From Shinella sp. PSBB067 (GTDB taxonomy: Bacteria; Pseudomonadota; Alphaproteobacteria; Rhizobiales; Rhizobiaceae): a stretch of DNA of 64,000 bases. The stretch lies in assembly GCF_016839145.1 (NCBI RefSeq), contig NZ_CP069303.1, positions 3,704,501 to 3,768,500 on the forward strand, in the 5' to 3' direction. The notes under the pieces are model-generated. The model was given only the letters and a program-made list of their open reading frames with translations, was not told the origin of the DNA and searched no databases. Made by a program: the position numbers and the translations under genes. How positions within the stretch are numbered: the first letter of the stretch is position 1; every line of letters starts with the position of its first letter. Positions 1 through 9,794 of the stretch are shown here, piece after piece.

Positions 1-837
1 ATCGACTTCCGCTACCAGCAGCATTTCAAGGCCGCGACCGGCACGCACGGCATGGGCCGCAACCGCACCGGCGCCAATGGCGCCGGCGTGACGCTGAAGG
101 TGCCGGTCGGCACGCAGATCTTCGAGGAAGACAACGAGACGCTGATTGTCGACCTCGTCACGGAAGGCCAGCGCTTCAAGCTCGCCGCCGGCGGCAATGG
201 CGGCTTCGGCAACGCCCATTTCAAGTCCGCCACCAACCAGGCGCCGAACTGGGCCAATCCGGGCCTTGCGGGCGACGAAAAGACGATCTGGCTGCGGCTG
301 AAGCTGATCGCCGATGCCGGCCTCGTCGGCCTGCCGAATGCCGGCAAGTCGACGTTTCTTGCAACCTGCACGCGCGCCCGGCCGAAGATCGCCAACTATC
401 CCTTCACGACGCTGCATCCGAACCTCGGCGTCGCCACGGTCGACGGACGCGAATTCATCCTTGCCGACATTCCGGGCCTCATCGAAGGCGCGCATGACGG
501 GATCGGGCTCGGCGACCGCTTCCTCGGCCATGTCGAGCGCACGCGCGTGCTGCTGCACCTCGTCTCCGCGCAGGAGGAGGATGTCGCCAAGGCGTACCGG
601 ACCGTCAAGCACGAGCTCGAAGCCTATGGCGGCGGCATCACCGACAAGCCGGAGATCGTCGCGCTGTCGCAGATCGACGTGCTCGACGAGGAGGAATTGA
701 AGAAGAAGTCCAAGGCGCTCGCGAAGGCCTGCGGGAAGACGCCGCTGCAGCTTTCCGCCGTTGCCGGCGTCGGCATGACGGGCACGCTGCGGGCGCTCCG
801 CGACATCATCGTTGAAGCCCAGGAATCCGGCGAGTGA
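1..837 (+). CDS. obgE: GTPase Obg/CgtA (5' end cut by window)
   Basis: Ribosome-associated GTPase acting in late 50S assembly and stress/cell-cycle control. The frame is open from base 1, and the first visible residues ([12 protein letters not shown]) belong to the middle of the glycine-rich Obg fold, so roughly 65-70 N-terminal residues lie outside the window. 278 residues are visible. G motifs: G1 [10 protein letters not shown]2 [13 protein letters not shown]3 DIPG followed by LIEGA. The G4 position reads SQID rather than the usual NKxD. The stop is followed after one base by proB, so the two are probably co-transcribed; the obg-proB-proA order is typical of Rhizobiales. Confidence 0.96.
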   Translation: MDFRYQQHFKAATGTHGMGRNRTGANGAGVTLKVPVGTQIFEEDNETLIVDLVTEGQRFKLAAGGNGGFGNAHFKSATNQAPNWANPGLAGDEKTIWLRLKLIADAGLVGLPNAGKSTFLATCTRARPKIANYPFTTLHPNLGVATVDGREFILADIPGLIEGAHDGIGLGDRFLGHVERTRVLLHLVSAQEEDVAKAYRTVKHELEAYGGGITDKPEIVALSQIDVLDEEELKKKSKALAKACGKTPLQLSAVAGVGMTGTLRALRDIIVEAQESGE

Positions 838-838
838 G

Positions 839-2008
839 ATGACGAAGAACCGCAAACCGCTCGGGAAACACCGCCGGATTGTGATCAAGATCGGCTCGGC
901 CCTGCTCGTCGACCGGGCGACGGGCCTCAGGAAGGCCTGGCTCGACGCCATGTGCCGGGACATCGCGGCGCTCCGGGCGGGCGGCACGGACGTGCTCGTC
1001 GTCTCCTCCGGCGCCATTGCGCTCGGCCGTTCGGTGCTGAAGGTGCCGGCCGGGGCGCTGAAGCTGGAGGAAAGCCAGGCCGCGGCCGCCGTCGGCCAGA
1101 TCGCGCTTGCCCGCGCCTGGTCGGAGAGCCTGTCGGCGGACGGCATCGTCGCCGGCCAGATCCTGCTGACGCTGGGCGATACGGAGGAGCGCCGCCGCTA
1201 CCTCAACGCCCGCGCGACGATCAACCAGCTCCTCAAGCTCGGCGCCGTGCCGATCATCAACGAAAACGACACGGTCGCCACCACGGAAATCCGCTACGGC
1301 GACAACGACCGCCTCGCCGCCCGCGTCGCCACCATGACAGGTGCCGACCTGCTTGTGCTGCTTTCCGATATCGACGGCCTCTATACCGCCCCGCCGCATC
1401 TCGATCCCGACGCGCGTTTCCTCGAAACCATCGACGCCATCACGCCGGAGATCGAGGCGATGGCCGGCGGCGCCGCGTCGGAACTCTCGCGCGGCGGCAT
1501 GCGCACCAAGATCGATGCCGGCAAGATCGCGACGGGCGCGGGCTGCGCCATGGTCATCGCTTCCGGCAAGGTCGACCATCCGCTGCGCGCCATCGAGGAG
1601 GGCGCCCGCTCCTCCTGGTTCGCACCCTCCGGCTCGCCGGTGACGGCGCGAAAGACGTGGATCGCCGGGCAGTTGCAGCCGGCCGGCCGGCTGGAGATCG
1701 ATGCCGGCGCGGAAACGGCGCTTTCGGCCGGCAAGAGCCTGCTGCCTGCCGGCGTGCGCGGCGTCTGGGGTTCCTTCTCGCGCGGCGACACCGTCTCGAT
1801 CTACGGCACGAACGGCCGCGAGATCGCCCGCGGCCTTGCCGGCTATGACGCGGACGAGGCGCGGCTGATCGTCGGCAAGAAATCGGCGGAGATCGCCGCC
1901 GTCCTCGGCTATGCCGGACGCGCCGCGATGGTGCACAGGGACGACCTCGTGGTGACCGGGCTTTCGGCGCCGACCACCCAGGCGGGAAGGGATTTGAGCC
2001 ATGCTTGA
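839..2008 (+). CDS. proB: Glutamate 5-kinase
   Basis: First step of proline synthesis: ATP-dependent phosphorylation of glutamate to gamma-glutamyl phosphate. 389 residues. The N-terminal amino-acid-kinase fold runs to about residue 260 ([46 protein letters not shown]). A C-terminal PUA domain follows at about 280-370 ([17 protein letters not shown]). The ATG at 839 sits one base after the obgE stop; an in-frame start at 812 inside obgE is possible but would give an unusually long N-terminus. It overlaps proA by 8 bases. Confidence 0.96.
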   Translation: MTKNRKPLGKHRRIVIKIGSALLVDRATGLRKAWLDAMCRDIAALRAGGTDVLVVSSGAIALGRSVLKVPAGALKLEESQAAAAVGQIALARAWSESLSADGIVAGQILLTLGDTEERRRYLNARATINQLLKLGAVPIINENDTVATTEIRYGDNDRLAARVATMTGADLLVLLSDIDGLYTAPPHLDPDARFLETIDAITPEIEAMAGGAASELSRGGMRTKIDAGKIATGAGCAMVIASGKVDHPLRAIEEGARSSWFAPSGSPVTARKTWIAGQLQPAGRLEIDAGAETALSAGKSLLPAGVRGVWGSFSRGDTVSIYGTNGREIARGLAGYDADEARLIVGKKSAEIAAVLGYAGRAAMVHRDDLVVTGLSAPTTQAGRDLSHA

Positions 2009-3278
2009 CCAGGCGAAGACCGACATCGACGGCCTGATGGCCGGGATCGGCCGCAATGCCCGCGCCGCCGCCCGCCCGCTCGCCATCGCAACGGCCGAAG
2101 CGAAGAACCGCGCGCTCGACGCCATGGCGGCGGAAATCCTTTCGAACCGCAACGCGATCCTCGCCGCCAACACCATCGACCTCGCCAATGCGAGGCAAAG
2201 CGGCGTCGCCACGTCCTTCATTGACCGGCTGACCCTGACGCCCGAGCGCATCGATGGCATCGCCGCCGCGATCCGCGACATCGCTGCCCTCAAGGACCCT
2301 GTCGGCGACGTCATCGCCGAATGGGACCGGCCGAACGGCCTTCACATCGAGCGCGTGCGCACGCCGCTCGGCGTCATCGGCGTCATCTACGAAAGCCGGC
2401 CGAACGTGACGGCGGATGCCGGCGCGCTGTGCCTGAAGGCCGGCAATGCCGTGATTCTCCGCGGCGGCTCGGACAGCGTGAATTCATCGCAGGCGATCCA
2501 TTCCTGCCTCGTCGCCGGCCTGAAGGCCGCCGGCCTTCCCGAACACGCGATCCAGTATGTGCCGGTGACGGACCGTGCCGCCGTCGGCGCCATGCTGTCG
2601 GGCCTTGGCGGCGCCATCGACGTCATCGTGCCGCGCGGCGGCAAGAGCCTCGTCGCCCGCGTGCAGGGCGAGGCGCGCGTGCCGGTCTTCGCCCATCTCG
2701 AAGGCCTCTGCCATATCTACGTGGACAAGTCGGCCGACCTCGACATGGCCAAGAGGATCGTCGTCAACGCCAAGATGCGCCGCACCGGCATCTGCGGCGC
2801 GATGGAAACGCTGCTGGTCGACCGCGCCGTCGCCGATACGCATCTCGCGCCGCTCGTCGAGGGCCTTGTGGCCGCCGGCTGCGAAGTGCGCGCGACGGAG
2901 GAGATCCGCGCCCGCATCCCCGGCCTCGCCGCAGCGACCGAGACGGACTGGTCGACGGAATATCTCGACGCCATCCTCTCCGTCGCGCTGGTCGACGGCA
3001 TCTCGGGTGCGATCGAGCATATCAACCGCTGGTCCTCCGCCCATACGGAAGCCGTCATCGCCGAGGACCCTGATGTCGTCGCGCGCTTCTTCACCGAGAT
3101 CGACTCGGCCATCCTGCTGCACAACGCCTCCACCCAGTTCGCCGATGGCGGCGAATTCGGCATGGGCGGCGAGATCGGCATCGCGACCGGCAAGATGCAT
3201 GCGCGCGGCCCCGTCGGCGTCGAGCAGCTCACCTCCTTCAAATACCGCGTGCGCGGCACCGGACAGGTGCGGCCCTGA
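2001..3278 (+). CDS. proA: Gamma-glutamyl phosphate reductase
   Basis: Second proline-synthesis enzyme: NADPH-dependent reduction of gamma-glutamyl phosphate to glutamate-5-semialdehyde. 425 residues, normal family length, aldehyde-dehydrogenase fold. Visible motifs are [29 protein letters not shown] and the catalytic cysteine in [13 protein letters not shown]. Its ATG overlaps the end of proB by 8 bases, so translation is probably coupled and the two products of the unstable intermediate are made together. nadD follows directly. Confidence 0.97.
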   Translation: MLDQAKTDIDGLMAGIGRNARAAARPLAIATAEAKNRALDAMAAEILSNRNAILAANTIDLANARQSGVATSFIDRLTLTPERIDGIAAAIRDIAALKDPVGDVIAEWDRPNGLHIERVRTPLGVIGVIYESRPNVTADAGALCLKAGNAVILRGGSDSVNSSQAIHSCLVAGLKAAGLPEHAIQYVPVTDRAAVGAMLSGLGGAIDVIVPRGGKSLVARVQGEARVPVFAHLEGLCHIYVDKSADLDMAKRIVVNAKMRRTGICGAMETLLVDRAVADTHLAPLVEGLVAAGCEVRATEEIRARIPGLAAATETDWSTEYLDAILSVALVDGISGAIEHINRWSSAHTEAVIAEDPDVVARFFTEIDSAILLHNASTQFADGGEFGMGGEIGIATGKMHARGPVGVEQLTSFKYRVRGTGQVRP

Positions 3279-3315
3279 GGTGACGGCGGACACGGTCGCA
3301 GAGCCCTACCTCAGG

Positions 3316-3915
3316 ATGCCCCATGTCGAGAAAGGCATGGCGGTGGGCCTCTTCGGCGGCTCCTTCAACCCGCCGCACCAGGGCCATGCGCTCGTTGCCG
3401 AGATCGCCCTTCGCCGCCTCGGCCTCGACCAGCTCTGGTGGATGGTCACGCCCGGCAATCCGCTGAAGGACCATCGGCAACTGGCGCCGCTCGCCGAGCG
3501 CATCCGCCTCAGCGAGGCGATCGCGCCCGGCCCGCGCGTGAAGGTGACCGCCTTCGAGAAGCGGCTCGGCCAGAGTTATACGGCGAAGACGCTGGAGCGC
3601 GTGCAGGCGCTGAACCGCGGCGTGAACTTCGTCTGGATCATGGGCGCCGACAATCTCGGCACCTTCCATCGCTGGCAGAACTGGCGGAAGATCGCCTGCA
3701 CCTTCCCCATCGCCGTCATCGACCGGCCGGGCTCGACGCTCTCCTATCTCTCCTCGCGCATGGCGAAAACCTTCGACTATGCCCGCGTCGATGAGGAGGA
3801 CGCGATGTCCCTTCCCGGCCGCCGGGCACCGGCCTGGACCTTCATCCACGGGCCGCGTTCGGCGCTCAGCTCCACCGCCCTGCGCGGCCAGACGGCACCG
3901 GGCGGGACCGTTTAG
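3316..3915 (+). CDS. nadD: Nicotinate-nucleotide adenylyltransferase
   Basis: NAD synthesis: adenylates nicotinate mononucleotide to deamido-NAD. 199 residues from the ATG at 3316 (MPHVEKGMAVGLFGGSFNPP). Nucleotidyltransferase signatures are GGSFNPPHQGH near the N-terminus, WWMVTPGNPLK, IMGADNL, and SSTALRG at the C-terminus (ISSTxxR type). A GTG at 3280, two bases after the proA stop, is an alternative in-frame start adding 12 residues. The frame also stays open far back into proA, but that part is a shadow. The gene sits at the end of the obgE-proB-proA run. Confidence 0.94.
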   Translation: MPHVEKGMAVGLFGGSFNPPHQGHALVAEIALRRLGLDQLWWMVTPGNPLKDHRQLAPLAERIRLSEAIAPGPRVKVTAFEKRLGQSYTAKTLERVQALNRGVNFVWIMGADNLGTFHRWQNWRKIACTFPIAVIDRPGSTLSYLSSRMAKTFDYARVDEEDAMSLPGRRAPAWTFIHGPRSALSSTALRGQTAPGGTV

Positions 3916-4044
3916 AACCCTAGAGAAAACCATCCATCAGAAGTGACGTCTTGAAACCGGCACATATTGATGCCTACATTTGGTAGGTATCGGCGGCTTT
4001 TTGCCGGTATGGACGTGCTGTTTTGCATTCGGAAAGGAACGAAC

Positions 4045-4458
4045 CTGACAACAGTGCACGCAAAGGGAAACGTCGTCGGCGTTTTCTCCAGGACCGCGGG
4101 ACGCAGCGACGATGCCGCCGACCGGGCCCTTCAACTGGTCCTCGCCAGCCTCGAGGACTCCAAGGCAGAAGATATCGTCACCATCAACATTGCCGGGAAA
4201 TCGGCGCTGGGCGACTACATGGTGGTCGTGTCCGGACGCTCGAACCGTCACGTCATGGCGATTGCCGATCACCTCATTTCGGATCTCAAGGACGAAGGCC
4301 TGGGCAATGCCCGCGTCGAAGGCCTGGAGGCGGGCGACTGGGTGCTGATCGACACGGGCGACATCATCATCCATGTGTTCCGGCCGGAAATCCGGGAGTT
4401 CTACAACATCGAACGGATGTGGGCGGCTCCCGAGATCGAGGACGGCACGGTACACTAG
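4045..4458 (+). CDS. rsfS: Ribosomal silencing factor RsfS (start uncertain, possibly CTG)
   Basis: Binds ribosomal protein uL14 and blocks subunit joining when nutrients are low (formerly Iojap/YbeB). The core is clear: LVLASLEDSKAEDIVTIN, SALGDYMVVVSGRSNRHV, GDWVLIDTGDIIIHVF, REFYNIERMW. The start is hard to place. A good ribosome site, GGAAAGGA (4031-4038), lies 6 bases before a CTG at 4045 (reading L-TTVHAKGN) and 15 before a GTG at 4054. ATGs at 4009 and 3967 lack a clear site. I give 4045 (137 residues) on spacing alone. nadD-rsfS-rlmH is a conserved order. Confidence 0.88.
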   Translation: MTTVHAKGNVVGVFSRTAGRSDDAADRALQLVLASLEDSKAEDIVTINIAGKSALGDYMVVVSGRSNRHVMAIADHLISDLKDEGLGNARVEGLEAGDWVLIDTGDIIIHVFRPEIREFYNIERMWAAPEIEDGTVH

Positions 4459-4589
4459 CAGTTCCGGCGAAAGCGCGACGCGGTTTTGCTGGAATGCGAT
4501 GAAGACCTGACAAGACGCCGGGCGCCTGTCCGGCGAGGCAGAACGGCGGCGTCGTTTCGAGCGCCGCCCGAACGGACAGGGCACGGGCG

Positions 4590-5072
4590 ATGCGGATTGG
4601 ACTTTTTTCGGTTGGACGGCTGAAGGCCGGCCCTGAGAAGGAACTTGCGGCCCGCTATCTCGATCGTTTCGCGAAGGCCGGCCCCGCCGTCGGCCTGGAA
4701 CTCGGCAGGCTGGCCGAGGTCGGCGAAAGCCGGGCCGGCAATGCCGAGACGCGCAAGCGCGAGGAAGCGGCCATGCTGGAAAAGGCGCTGCCCGACGGCG
4801 CGGTCCTGATCTTGCTCGACGAGCGCGGAAAGTCGCTCGATTCCCCCGCCTTCGCCGATCTTCTCGGCGGCTTCCGCGATGGCGGAAAGCGCGACCTGAT
4901 GATCGCCGTCGGCGGCGCCGACGGGCTCGACCCCGCCCTTTACGAGCGTGCCAATGCCACGCTCTGCCTCGGCAGGATGACCTGGCCGCACCAGCTCGTG
5001 CGCATCCTGCTGGCCGAACAGCTCTACCGCGCCGTCACCATTCTTTCCGGCCATCCCTATCATCGGAGCTGA
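4590..5072 (+). CDS. rlmH: 23S rRNA pseudouridine-1915 N3-methyltransferase
   Basis: SPOUT-class methyltransferase that modifies pseudouridine 1915 in helix 69 of 23S rRNA, using SAM, on assembled 70S ribosomes. 160 residues, normal length. Motifs: N-terminal MRIGLFSVGRLKAGPEKELA, LLDERGKSLDS, the SAM-knot sequence MIAVGGADGLD, and C-terminal MTWPHQLVRILLAEQLYRA plus GHPYHR. The 131-base gap from rsfS holds an 8-base inverted repeat (CCTGTCCG at 4525 and CGGACAGG at 4573), which may be a weak hairpin; I see nothing else there. Confidence 0.96.
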   Translation: MRIGLFSVGRLKAGPEKELAARYLDRFAKAGPAVGLELGRLAEVGESRAGNAETRKREEAAMLEKALPDGAVLILLDERGKSLDSPAFADLLGGFRDGGKRDLMIAVGGADGLDPALYERANATLCLGRMTWPHQLVRILLAEQLYRAVTILSGHPYHRS

Positions 5073-5193
5073 CGGCGACGTCACGGCCGCGCAAGCCTCG
5101 CCGTCCAGGATGGCGAAAGCCGTATTTTCGCGCCGTTTGTTGGCGAAACCGGCAAATCAGCATAGAGCAGATCCAGGGAACGTTCGGGACGCG

Positions 5194-6624
5194 ATGAGGA
5201 AAACCGGCACAGCCAATCCGGGTCGGAATGCCAGCCGCCTGTTGCGGCCGGCCTTGCTCTCGCTCGCCCTGTCGCTGGCCCTCCTTCCCCCGCCGCTCGC
5301 CGCCGAGCCGAACGAAGCAACCGCCGTTCTGGAAAAGACCGGCGCCCTGCCGAAGGCCGAACCCGATCCCGCCGCCGCGCTCGCCCTTCGCCGCGACAGC
5401 ACGCGCCGCGAGCTCGACGCCCTTTCCCAGTCCATCACCGTCTCCGCCGAAAAGACCCGCCAGCTCGAAGCCGAGATCGCCGATCTCGACACGTCGCGCC
5501 AGAGCCTGCGCGAGGCGATCGTCCAGTCGGCGGCCAGGCGCAAGGCAATGGAGGAGAAGATCCTCGACGGCGAGAAGCGGCTGGAGGGCATGCGCGAGCA
5601 GGAAGCCGGCGTGCGCGCCTCGCTGCACGAACGGCGCGGCCTGCTTGCCGAAGTGCTCGCCGCCCTCCAGCGCATGGGCCGCAACCCGCCCCCCGCCCTG
5701 CTGGTGACGCCGGAGGACGCGCTCTCCTCCGTGCGCAGCGCCATCCTGCTCGGCGCCGTCGTGCCCGGCATCCGCAAGGAAACGGACACGCTCGTCGCCG
5801 ACCTTGCCGCCCTCATGGACATCAAGAGCAACATCGACCGGGAAAAGACCGAGCTGACGGACGCCATGCAGGTGCGCATCGAGGAGGAAAAGCGCTCCGA
5901 GCTGCTGATCGCCGAAAACGAGGCACGGGCGGAAACCAACAGCCGCACGCTCGCCGCCGAGCGGCGCAGAGCCGAGGAGCTCGCCGCCCGCGCCACGAGC
6001 CTCGAGGGCCTGATCGGCAGCCTGGAGCGGGAGATCGGCTCGGTGCGCGACGCCGCCGCGCTCGCCCGCACCAAGGAAGAGGAACGCAGGGGCCAGACGG
6101 AGGCCGAGCGCGAGAAGGCAAGGGCGCTTGCCCGCGACAGCGTGCCCGACAAAAACCGTATTGCTCCGGCATACGAATTTTCACAGTTGCAGGCAAAACT
6201 CGACTATCCCGTGGCGGGAGACGTCCTGCGCCGGTTTGGCGAGGCGGATGGCACCGGCCACGATTCACAGGGGCTGATGCTCGCGGCCAATCCGGGCGCG
6301 CTGGTCACGGCCCCCTCGGACGGATGGATCGTCTTTGCCGGAACGTTTCGCAGTTATGGACGCATGATCATTCTCAATGCGGGGGAAGGCTACCATCTCG
6401 TCCTTTCCGGCATGGACAAGGTGAGCGTGCGGGAAGGGCAATTCGTCGTGGCGGGGGAACCGCTTGCGGTGATGGGTGAAAAAAGGGTCGCGAGTGTCAA
6501 CGCTTTGACGCTGGAAACTGACAAGCCGACACTTTACATTGAATTCCGAAAGAACGGAAAACCGGTTGATTCCCGGCCGTGGTGGTCCGCAAAATATTCT
6601 GGAAAGGCACGCAATGATTCGTAG
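5194..6624 (+). CDS. EnvC-like murein hydrolase activator (M23/LytM fold)
   Basis: Predicted periplasmic protein activating amidases during cell separation. 476 residues from the ATG at 5194, chosen because it begins a signal peptide (MRKTG then LLSLALSLALLPPPLAA). A long charged, Glu/Arg/Ala-rich coiled-coil spans about residues 55-320. A C-terminal LytM/peptidase-M23 domain covers about 345-465 (GDVLRRFGEADGTGH, GWIVFAGTFRSYGRM, EGYHLVLSGMDKVSV, VVAGEPLAVMG). The second metal-binding HxH motif reads HLV, so the domain is probably catalytically dead, as in E. coli EnvC. Its end overlaps ctpA by 11 bases. Confidence 0.88.
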   Translation: MRKTGTANPGRNASRLLRPALLSLALSLALLPPPLAAEPNEATAVLEKTGALPKAEPDPAAALALRRDSTRRELDALSQSITVSAEKTRQLEAEIADLDTSRQSLREAIVQSAARRKAMEEKILDGEKRLEGMREQEAGVRASLHERRGLLAEVLAALQRMGRNPPPALLVTPEDALSSVRSAILLGAVVPGIRKETDTLVADLAALMDIKSNIDREKTELTDAMQVRIEEEKRSELLIAENEARAETNSRTLAAERRRAEELAARATSLEGLIGSLEREIGSVRDAAALARTKEEERRGQTEAEREKARALARDSVPDKNRIAPAYEFSQLQAKLDYPVAGDVLRRFGEADGTGHDSQGLMLAANPGALVTAPSDGWIVFAGTFRSYGRMIILNAGEGYHLVLSGMDKVSVREGQFVVAGEPLAVMGEKRVASVNALTLETDKPTLYIEFRKNGKPVDSRPWWSAKYSGKARNDS

Positions 6625-7936
6625 GGCTTCACTTGTTATTGTCGGTGCACTCATGGGTGCCACGGCCATGAGCGTCATCAACACGGTAACGCTGCCCGCC
6701 GAAGCCGCCGGCTCGTCGACCTATCGCGAGCTTTCCATCTTCGGCGACGTGTTCGAACGCGTGCGCGCGCAATATGTGACGCCGCCGAAGGAAGACCAGC
6801 TCATCGAGAATGCCATCAACGGCATGCTCACCTCGCTCGACCCGCATTCATCCTACATGAATTCGAAGGACGCCGAGGACATGCGCACGCAGACGCGCGG
6901 CGAATTCGGCGGCCTCGGCATCGAGGTCACGATGGAGGACGAGCTCGTCAAGGTCATCACGCCGATCGACGACACGCCCGCCGCCCGCGCCGGCGTCCTT
7001 GCCGGCGACTTCATCTCCAAGATCGACGGCCAGGACGTTCGCGGCCTGAAGCTGGAAGAAGCGGTCGAGAAGATGCGCGGCGCCGTCAACACGCCAATCA
7101 AGCTGACGCTGCTCCGCAAGGGCGCCGACAAGCCGATCGAGCTGACCATCATGCGCGACATCATCGCCGTGAAGGCCGTGAAGTTCCGCGTGGAGAACGA
7201 TGTCGGCTACCTGCGCGTCATCTCCTTCACCGACAAGACAACCGACGACCTCGAAAGCGCCATCGCCAAGATCAAGGAAGACGTCCCGGCCGACAAGCTG
7301 AAGGGCTATGTCCTTGACCTGCGCCTCAATCCGGGCGGCCTGCTCGACCAGGCGATCAACGTCTCCGACACCTTCCTCGAGCGCGGCGAGGTCGTTTCGA
7401 CGCGCGGCCGCGATGAGGCGGATACCCGCCGCTTCAACGCGACGCCCGGCGACCTCACCGACGGCAAGCCGGTCGTCGTCATGATCAACGGCGGCTCGGC
7501 CTCGGCCTCGGAAATCGTCGCCGGCGCGCTGCAGGACCTGCGCCGCGCCACGGTGCTCGGCACGCGTTCCTTCGGCAAGGGCTCCGTCCAGACCATCATC
7601 CCGATGGGCGACGCCGGCGCGCTGCGCCTGACGACGGCGCTCTACTACACGCCGTCCGGCAAATCGATCCAGGGCACCGGCATCACCCCCGACATCACCG
7701 TCGAGCAGCCGCTGCCGGCCGAACTGCAGGGCAAGGTCGAGAACGCCAGCGAATCGAGCCTGCGCGGCCACATCCAGGGCCAGAGCGAGACGGAAACGGG
7801 TTCCGGTTCGTCCGCCTATGTCCCGCCGGAGCCGAAGGACGACCTGCAGCTTCAATACGCGCTGGAACTCCTGCGCGGCCAGAAGACCGACCCGTCCTTC
7901 CCGGCCAATCCGGAAAAGGCGGAGCTGAAGAACTAA
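6614..7936 (+). CDS. ctpA: Carboxy-terminal processing serine protease, S41
   Basis: Periplasmic S41-family protease of the tail-specific/CtpA type. 440 residues from the ATG at 6614, with ribosome site GGAAAGG at 6601-6607. An N-terminal hydrophobic segment (about 7-25, LVIVGALMGATAMSV) is a signal peptide or anchor. PDZ domain about 95-180 (GEFGGLGIEV, PAARAGVLAGDFI). The protease core includes LDLRLNPGGLLDQA, NGGSASASE (nucleophile probably Ser297) and FGKGSVQT (general base Lys322). Overlap with the envC-like gene suggests a shared cell-wall operon. Confidence 0.95.
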   Translation: MIRRASLVIVGALMGATAMSVINTVTLPAEAAGSSTYRELSIFGDVFERVRAQYVTPPKEDQLIENAINGMLTSLDPHSSYMNSKDAEDMRTQTRGEFGGLGIEVTMEDELVKVITPIDDTPAARAGVLAGDFISKIDGQDVRGLKLEEAVEKMRGAVNTPIKLTLLRKGADKPIELTIMRDIIAVKAVKFRVENDVGYLRVISFTDKTTDDLESAIAKIKEDVPADKLKGYVLDLRLNPGGLLDQAINVSDTFLERGEVVSTRGRDEADTRRFNATPGDLTDGKPVVVMINGGSASASEIVAGALQDLRRATVLGTRSFGKGSVQTIIPMGDAGALRLTTALYYTPSGKSIQGTGITPDITVEQPLPAELQGKVENASESSLRGHIQGQSETETGSGSSAYVPPEPKDDLQLQYALELLRGQKTDPSFPANPEKAELKN

Positions 7937-7945
7937 GACGCCCGC

Positions 7946-7973
7946 ACAGGGCCCGTCACCCGGCGGGCCCTGT
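7946..7973 (+). terminator. Terminator-like hairpin after ctpA
   Basis: A 10-base perfect stem (7946-7955 pairing with 7964-7973) with an 8-base loop, followed by TTCT. It has only a weak T run, so it may be a partial terminator or a 3' processing hairpin between ctpA and the deacetylase-like gene. Confidence 0.45.
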
Positions 7974-8008
7974 TCTCCACCGGACCTTTCGGCCAGCACG
8001 GACCGACC

Positions 8009-9208
8009 TTGGGCACAGACATTCACGCACCTCTCGGCCAGGACCGCAAGGCAAGGCCCGGACCGGCGGGACCCTCGCGGTTCTCCGCCGGCACCGTTAT
8101 GTCTGCCCTCGTCGCCGCCGGTCTCCTCGGTTTTTCCGGCTGGACCGCCCTGGCGCCGAGCGGGCTTGCCACCACGCCCTTCGCGCCTCCGGCGGAGGAG
8201 GCCGCCGAAAGGACGAGCGGACCGGAAGCCGACCGGAAAACCGCCGAGGCAAAGGACGGCGTGCGCCGTGCCAACGGCCTTTCCGGCGCCCGCGTCGAGG
8301 AAACGCAGACCGGCAACGGCGATGTCGTGCGGAAATACTCGCCCGGCACGCGCGACGGCACAGGCCCGCTGCTCATCGAGGCGAACCGCGTCGGCCAGGA
8401 CCCGCGCACCGCCGCCTTCCCCAACGAAGACCTGCTGGAAGACACCCCTGACGGCAAGATCCCCGTCATCGGCCTCGATGGCACGCGACCTCTGGACCAG
8501 TACGCCCGTCCGTGGTCGGGTGCCCGCGGCACGCGCGTCGCCATCGTCGTCGGCGGCCTCGGCCTCAGCCAGACGGGCACGCAGCGCGCCATCCGCGACC
8601 TGCCGGCCGAAGTGACGCTCGCCTTCGCGGCCAGCGGCAACAGCCTGCCGCGCTGGATGCAGGAGGCGCGCCGGGGCGGCCACGAGATCCTGCTGCAGGT
8701 GCCGCTGGAACCCTTCGACTATCCGCAGAACGATCCCGGCGCCTATACGCTGCGCACCGATTTCAGCGAGGCAAAGAACCTCGCCGAACTGCATCGCGCC
8801 ATGGCGCGGATCACCAACTATACCGGCATCGTGAACTTCATGGGCGGGCGCTTCCTTTCCGATGCCGATGCCCTGGAGCCCGTGATCCGCGACGTCGCCA
8901 GCCGCGGCCTCGTGTTCCTCGATGACGGCAGCACGGCACAGTCGCTGTCCGGCACGATCGCCGGCGCCGTCGAGGCGCCGCATGCCTTTGCCGATCTCCA
9001 GCTCGATGCCGACCTGTCGCGCGAGGCGGTGCTGAAGAAGCTCGACGAGTTGGAACGCATCGCCCGGCGCAACGGCACGGCGATCGGCATCGCCTCGGCC
9101 TTCGACGAAAGTGTGGACGCGATCGCCAAATGGTGCGAGGAAGCACAGACCCGCGGCATCGAGATCGTCGGCGTCGCCTCGCTCGCAGCCGTTCCCGCCA
9201 AGAAATAG
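8009..9208 (+). CDS. Divergent polysaccharide deacetylase family protein (YibQ-like)
   Basis: 399 residues from a TTG at 8009. An N-terminal cytoplasmic stretch is followed by a single membrane segment (about 28-50, GTVMSALVAAGLLGFSGWTA), then a disordered Pro/Glu-rich linker. The C-terminal domain (about 165-395) is the divergent polysaccharide deacetylase fold: RVAIVVGGLGLSQTGTQRAI, VTLAFAASGNSLPRW, HEILLQVPLEPFDYPQNDPG, NFMGGRFLSDADALEPV, FLDDGS. It is placed between ctpA and rppH as in other rhizobia. The substrate is unknown; an envelope role is inferred from context. No strong ribosome site precedes the TTG. Confidence 0.86.
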   Translation: MGTDIHAPLGQDRKARPGPAGPSRFSAGTVMSALVAAGLLGFSGWTALAPSGLATTPFAPPAEEAAERTSGPEADRKTAEAKDGVRRANGLSGARVEETQTGNGDVVRKYSPGTRDGTGPLLIEANRVGQDPRTAAFPNEDLLEDTPDGKIPVIGLDGTRPLDQYARPWSGARGTRVAIVVGGLGLSQTGTQRAIRDLPAEVTLAFAASGNSLPRWMQEARRGGHEILLQVPLEPFDYPQNDPGAYTLRTDFSEAKNLAELHRAMARITNYTGIVNFMGGRFLSDADALEPVIRDVASRGLVFLDDGSTAQSLSGTIAGAVEAPHAFADLQLDADLSREAVLKKLDELERIARRNGTAIGIASAFDESVDAIAKWCEEAQTRGIEIVGVASLAAVPAKK

Positions 9209-9217
9209 GACCTTTCG

Positions 9218-9745
9218 ATGGGCAAGGAAAAGGACAAGTTGGTGAGGGCCGAAGACCTGCCGTACCGCCCCTGCGTCGGCATCATGGTGCTGAATGCGGA
9301 CAACCGGGTCTGGGCCGGCCGGCGGCTCGCCGTCGGCAATTCCGAATATGACGGCTCGCCGCAGCTCTGGCAGATGCCCCAGGGCGGCATAGACAAAGGC
9401 GAGGATCCGCTGGAGGCGGCCTACCGCGAGCTTTACGAGGAAACCGGCATCCGGAACGTGTCGCTGATCGCCGATGCCGGCCGCTGGATCAACTACGACC
9501 TGCCGGCCCACCTGATCGGCATCGGCCTCAAGGGCAGGTATCGCGGCCAGACGCAACGCTGGTTCGCCTTCCGCTTCACCGGCAAGGAGAGCGAGATCGC
9601 CATCAACCCACCGCCCGGCGGCCACGAGCCGGAATTCGACGCCTGGGAATGGAAGGCGATGCGCGACCTGCCGGAGCTGATCGTGCCCTTCAAGCGCAAG
9701 GTCTACGAGGAGGTCGTCGCGACCTTCGCGCACCTGGCACCGTGA
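9218..9745 (+). CDS. rppH: RNA pyrophosphohydrolase (Nudix)
   Basis: Removes pyrophosphate from 5'-triphosphate RNA or hydrolyses dinucleoside polyphosphates; the ortholog is called invasion-associated IalA in Bartonella. 175 residues. The start [20 protein letters not shown] is followed by [17 protein letters not shown], and a full Nudix box beginning GGIDKGEDP and ending [20 protein letters not shown] and [10 protein letters not shown] are RppH-specific. It lies 9 bases after the deacetylase-like gene and probably ends the operon; a bidirectional terminator follows at 9911. Confidence 0.95.
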   Translation: MGKEKDKLVRAEDLPYRPCVGIMVLNADNRVWAGRRLAVGNSEYDGSPQLWQMPQGGIDKGEDPLEAAYRELYEETGIRNVSLIADAGRWINYDLPAHLIGIGLKGRYRGQTQRWFAFRFTGKESEIAINPPPGGHEPEFDAWEWKAMRDLPELIVPFKRKVYEEVVATFAHLAP

Positions 9746-9794
9746 CCGGGTCCGGGGGCAGGCCCGCACTTCGACACCGGCAGTACGGCCCTCA

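Noticed and set aside
2575..3279. Upstream in-frame extension of nadD through proA
   Set aside because: The extra residues are low-complexity Ala/Ser/Arg and lie in a shadow frame of proA.
8023..8640. Minus-strand ORF opposite the deacetylase-like gene
   Set aside because: Shadow frame with Arg/Ser/Pro-rich composition and no supporting context.
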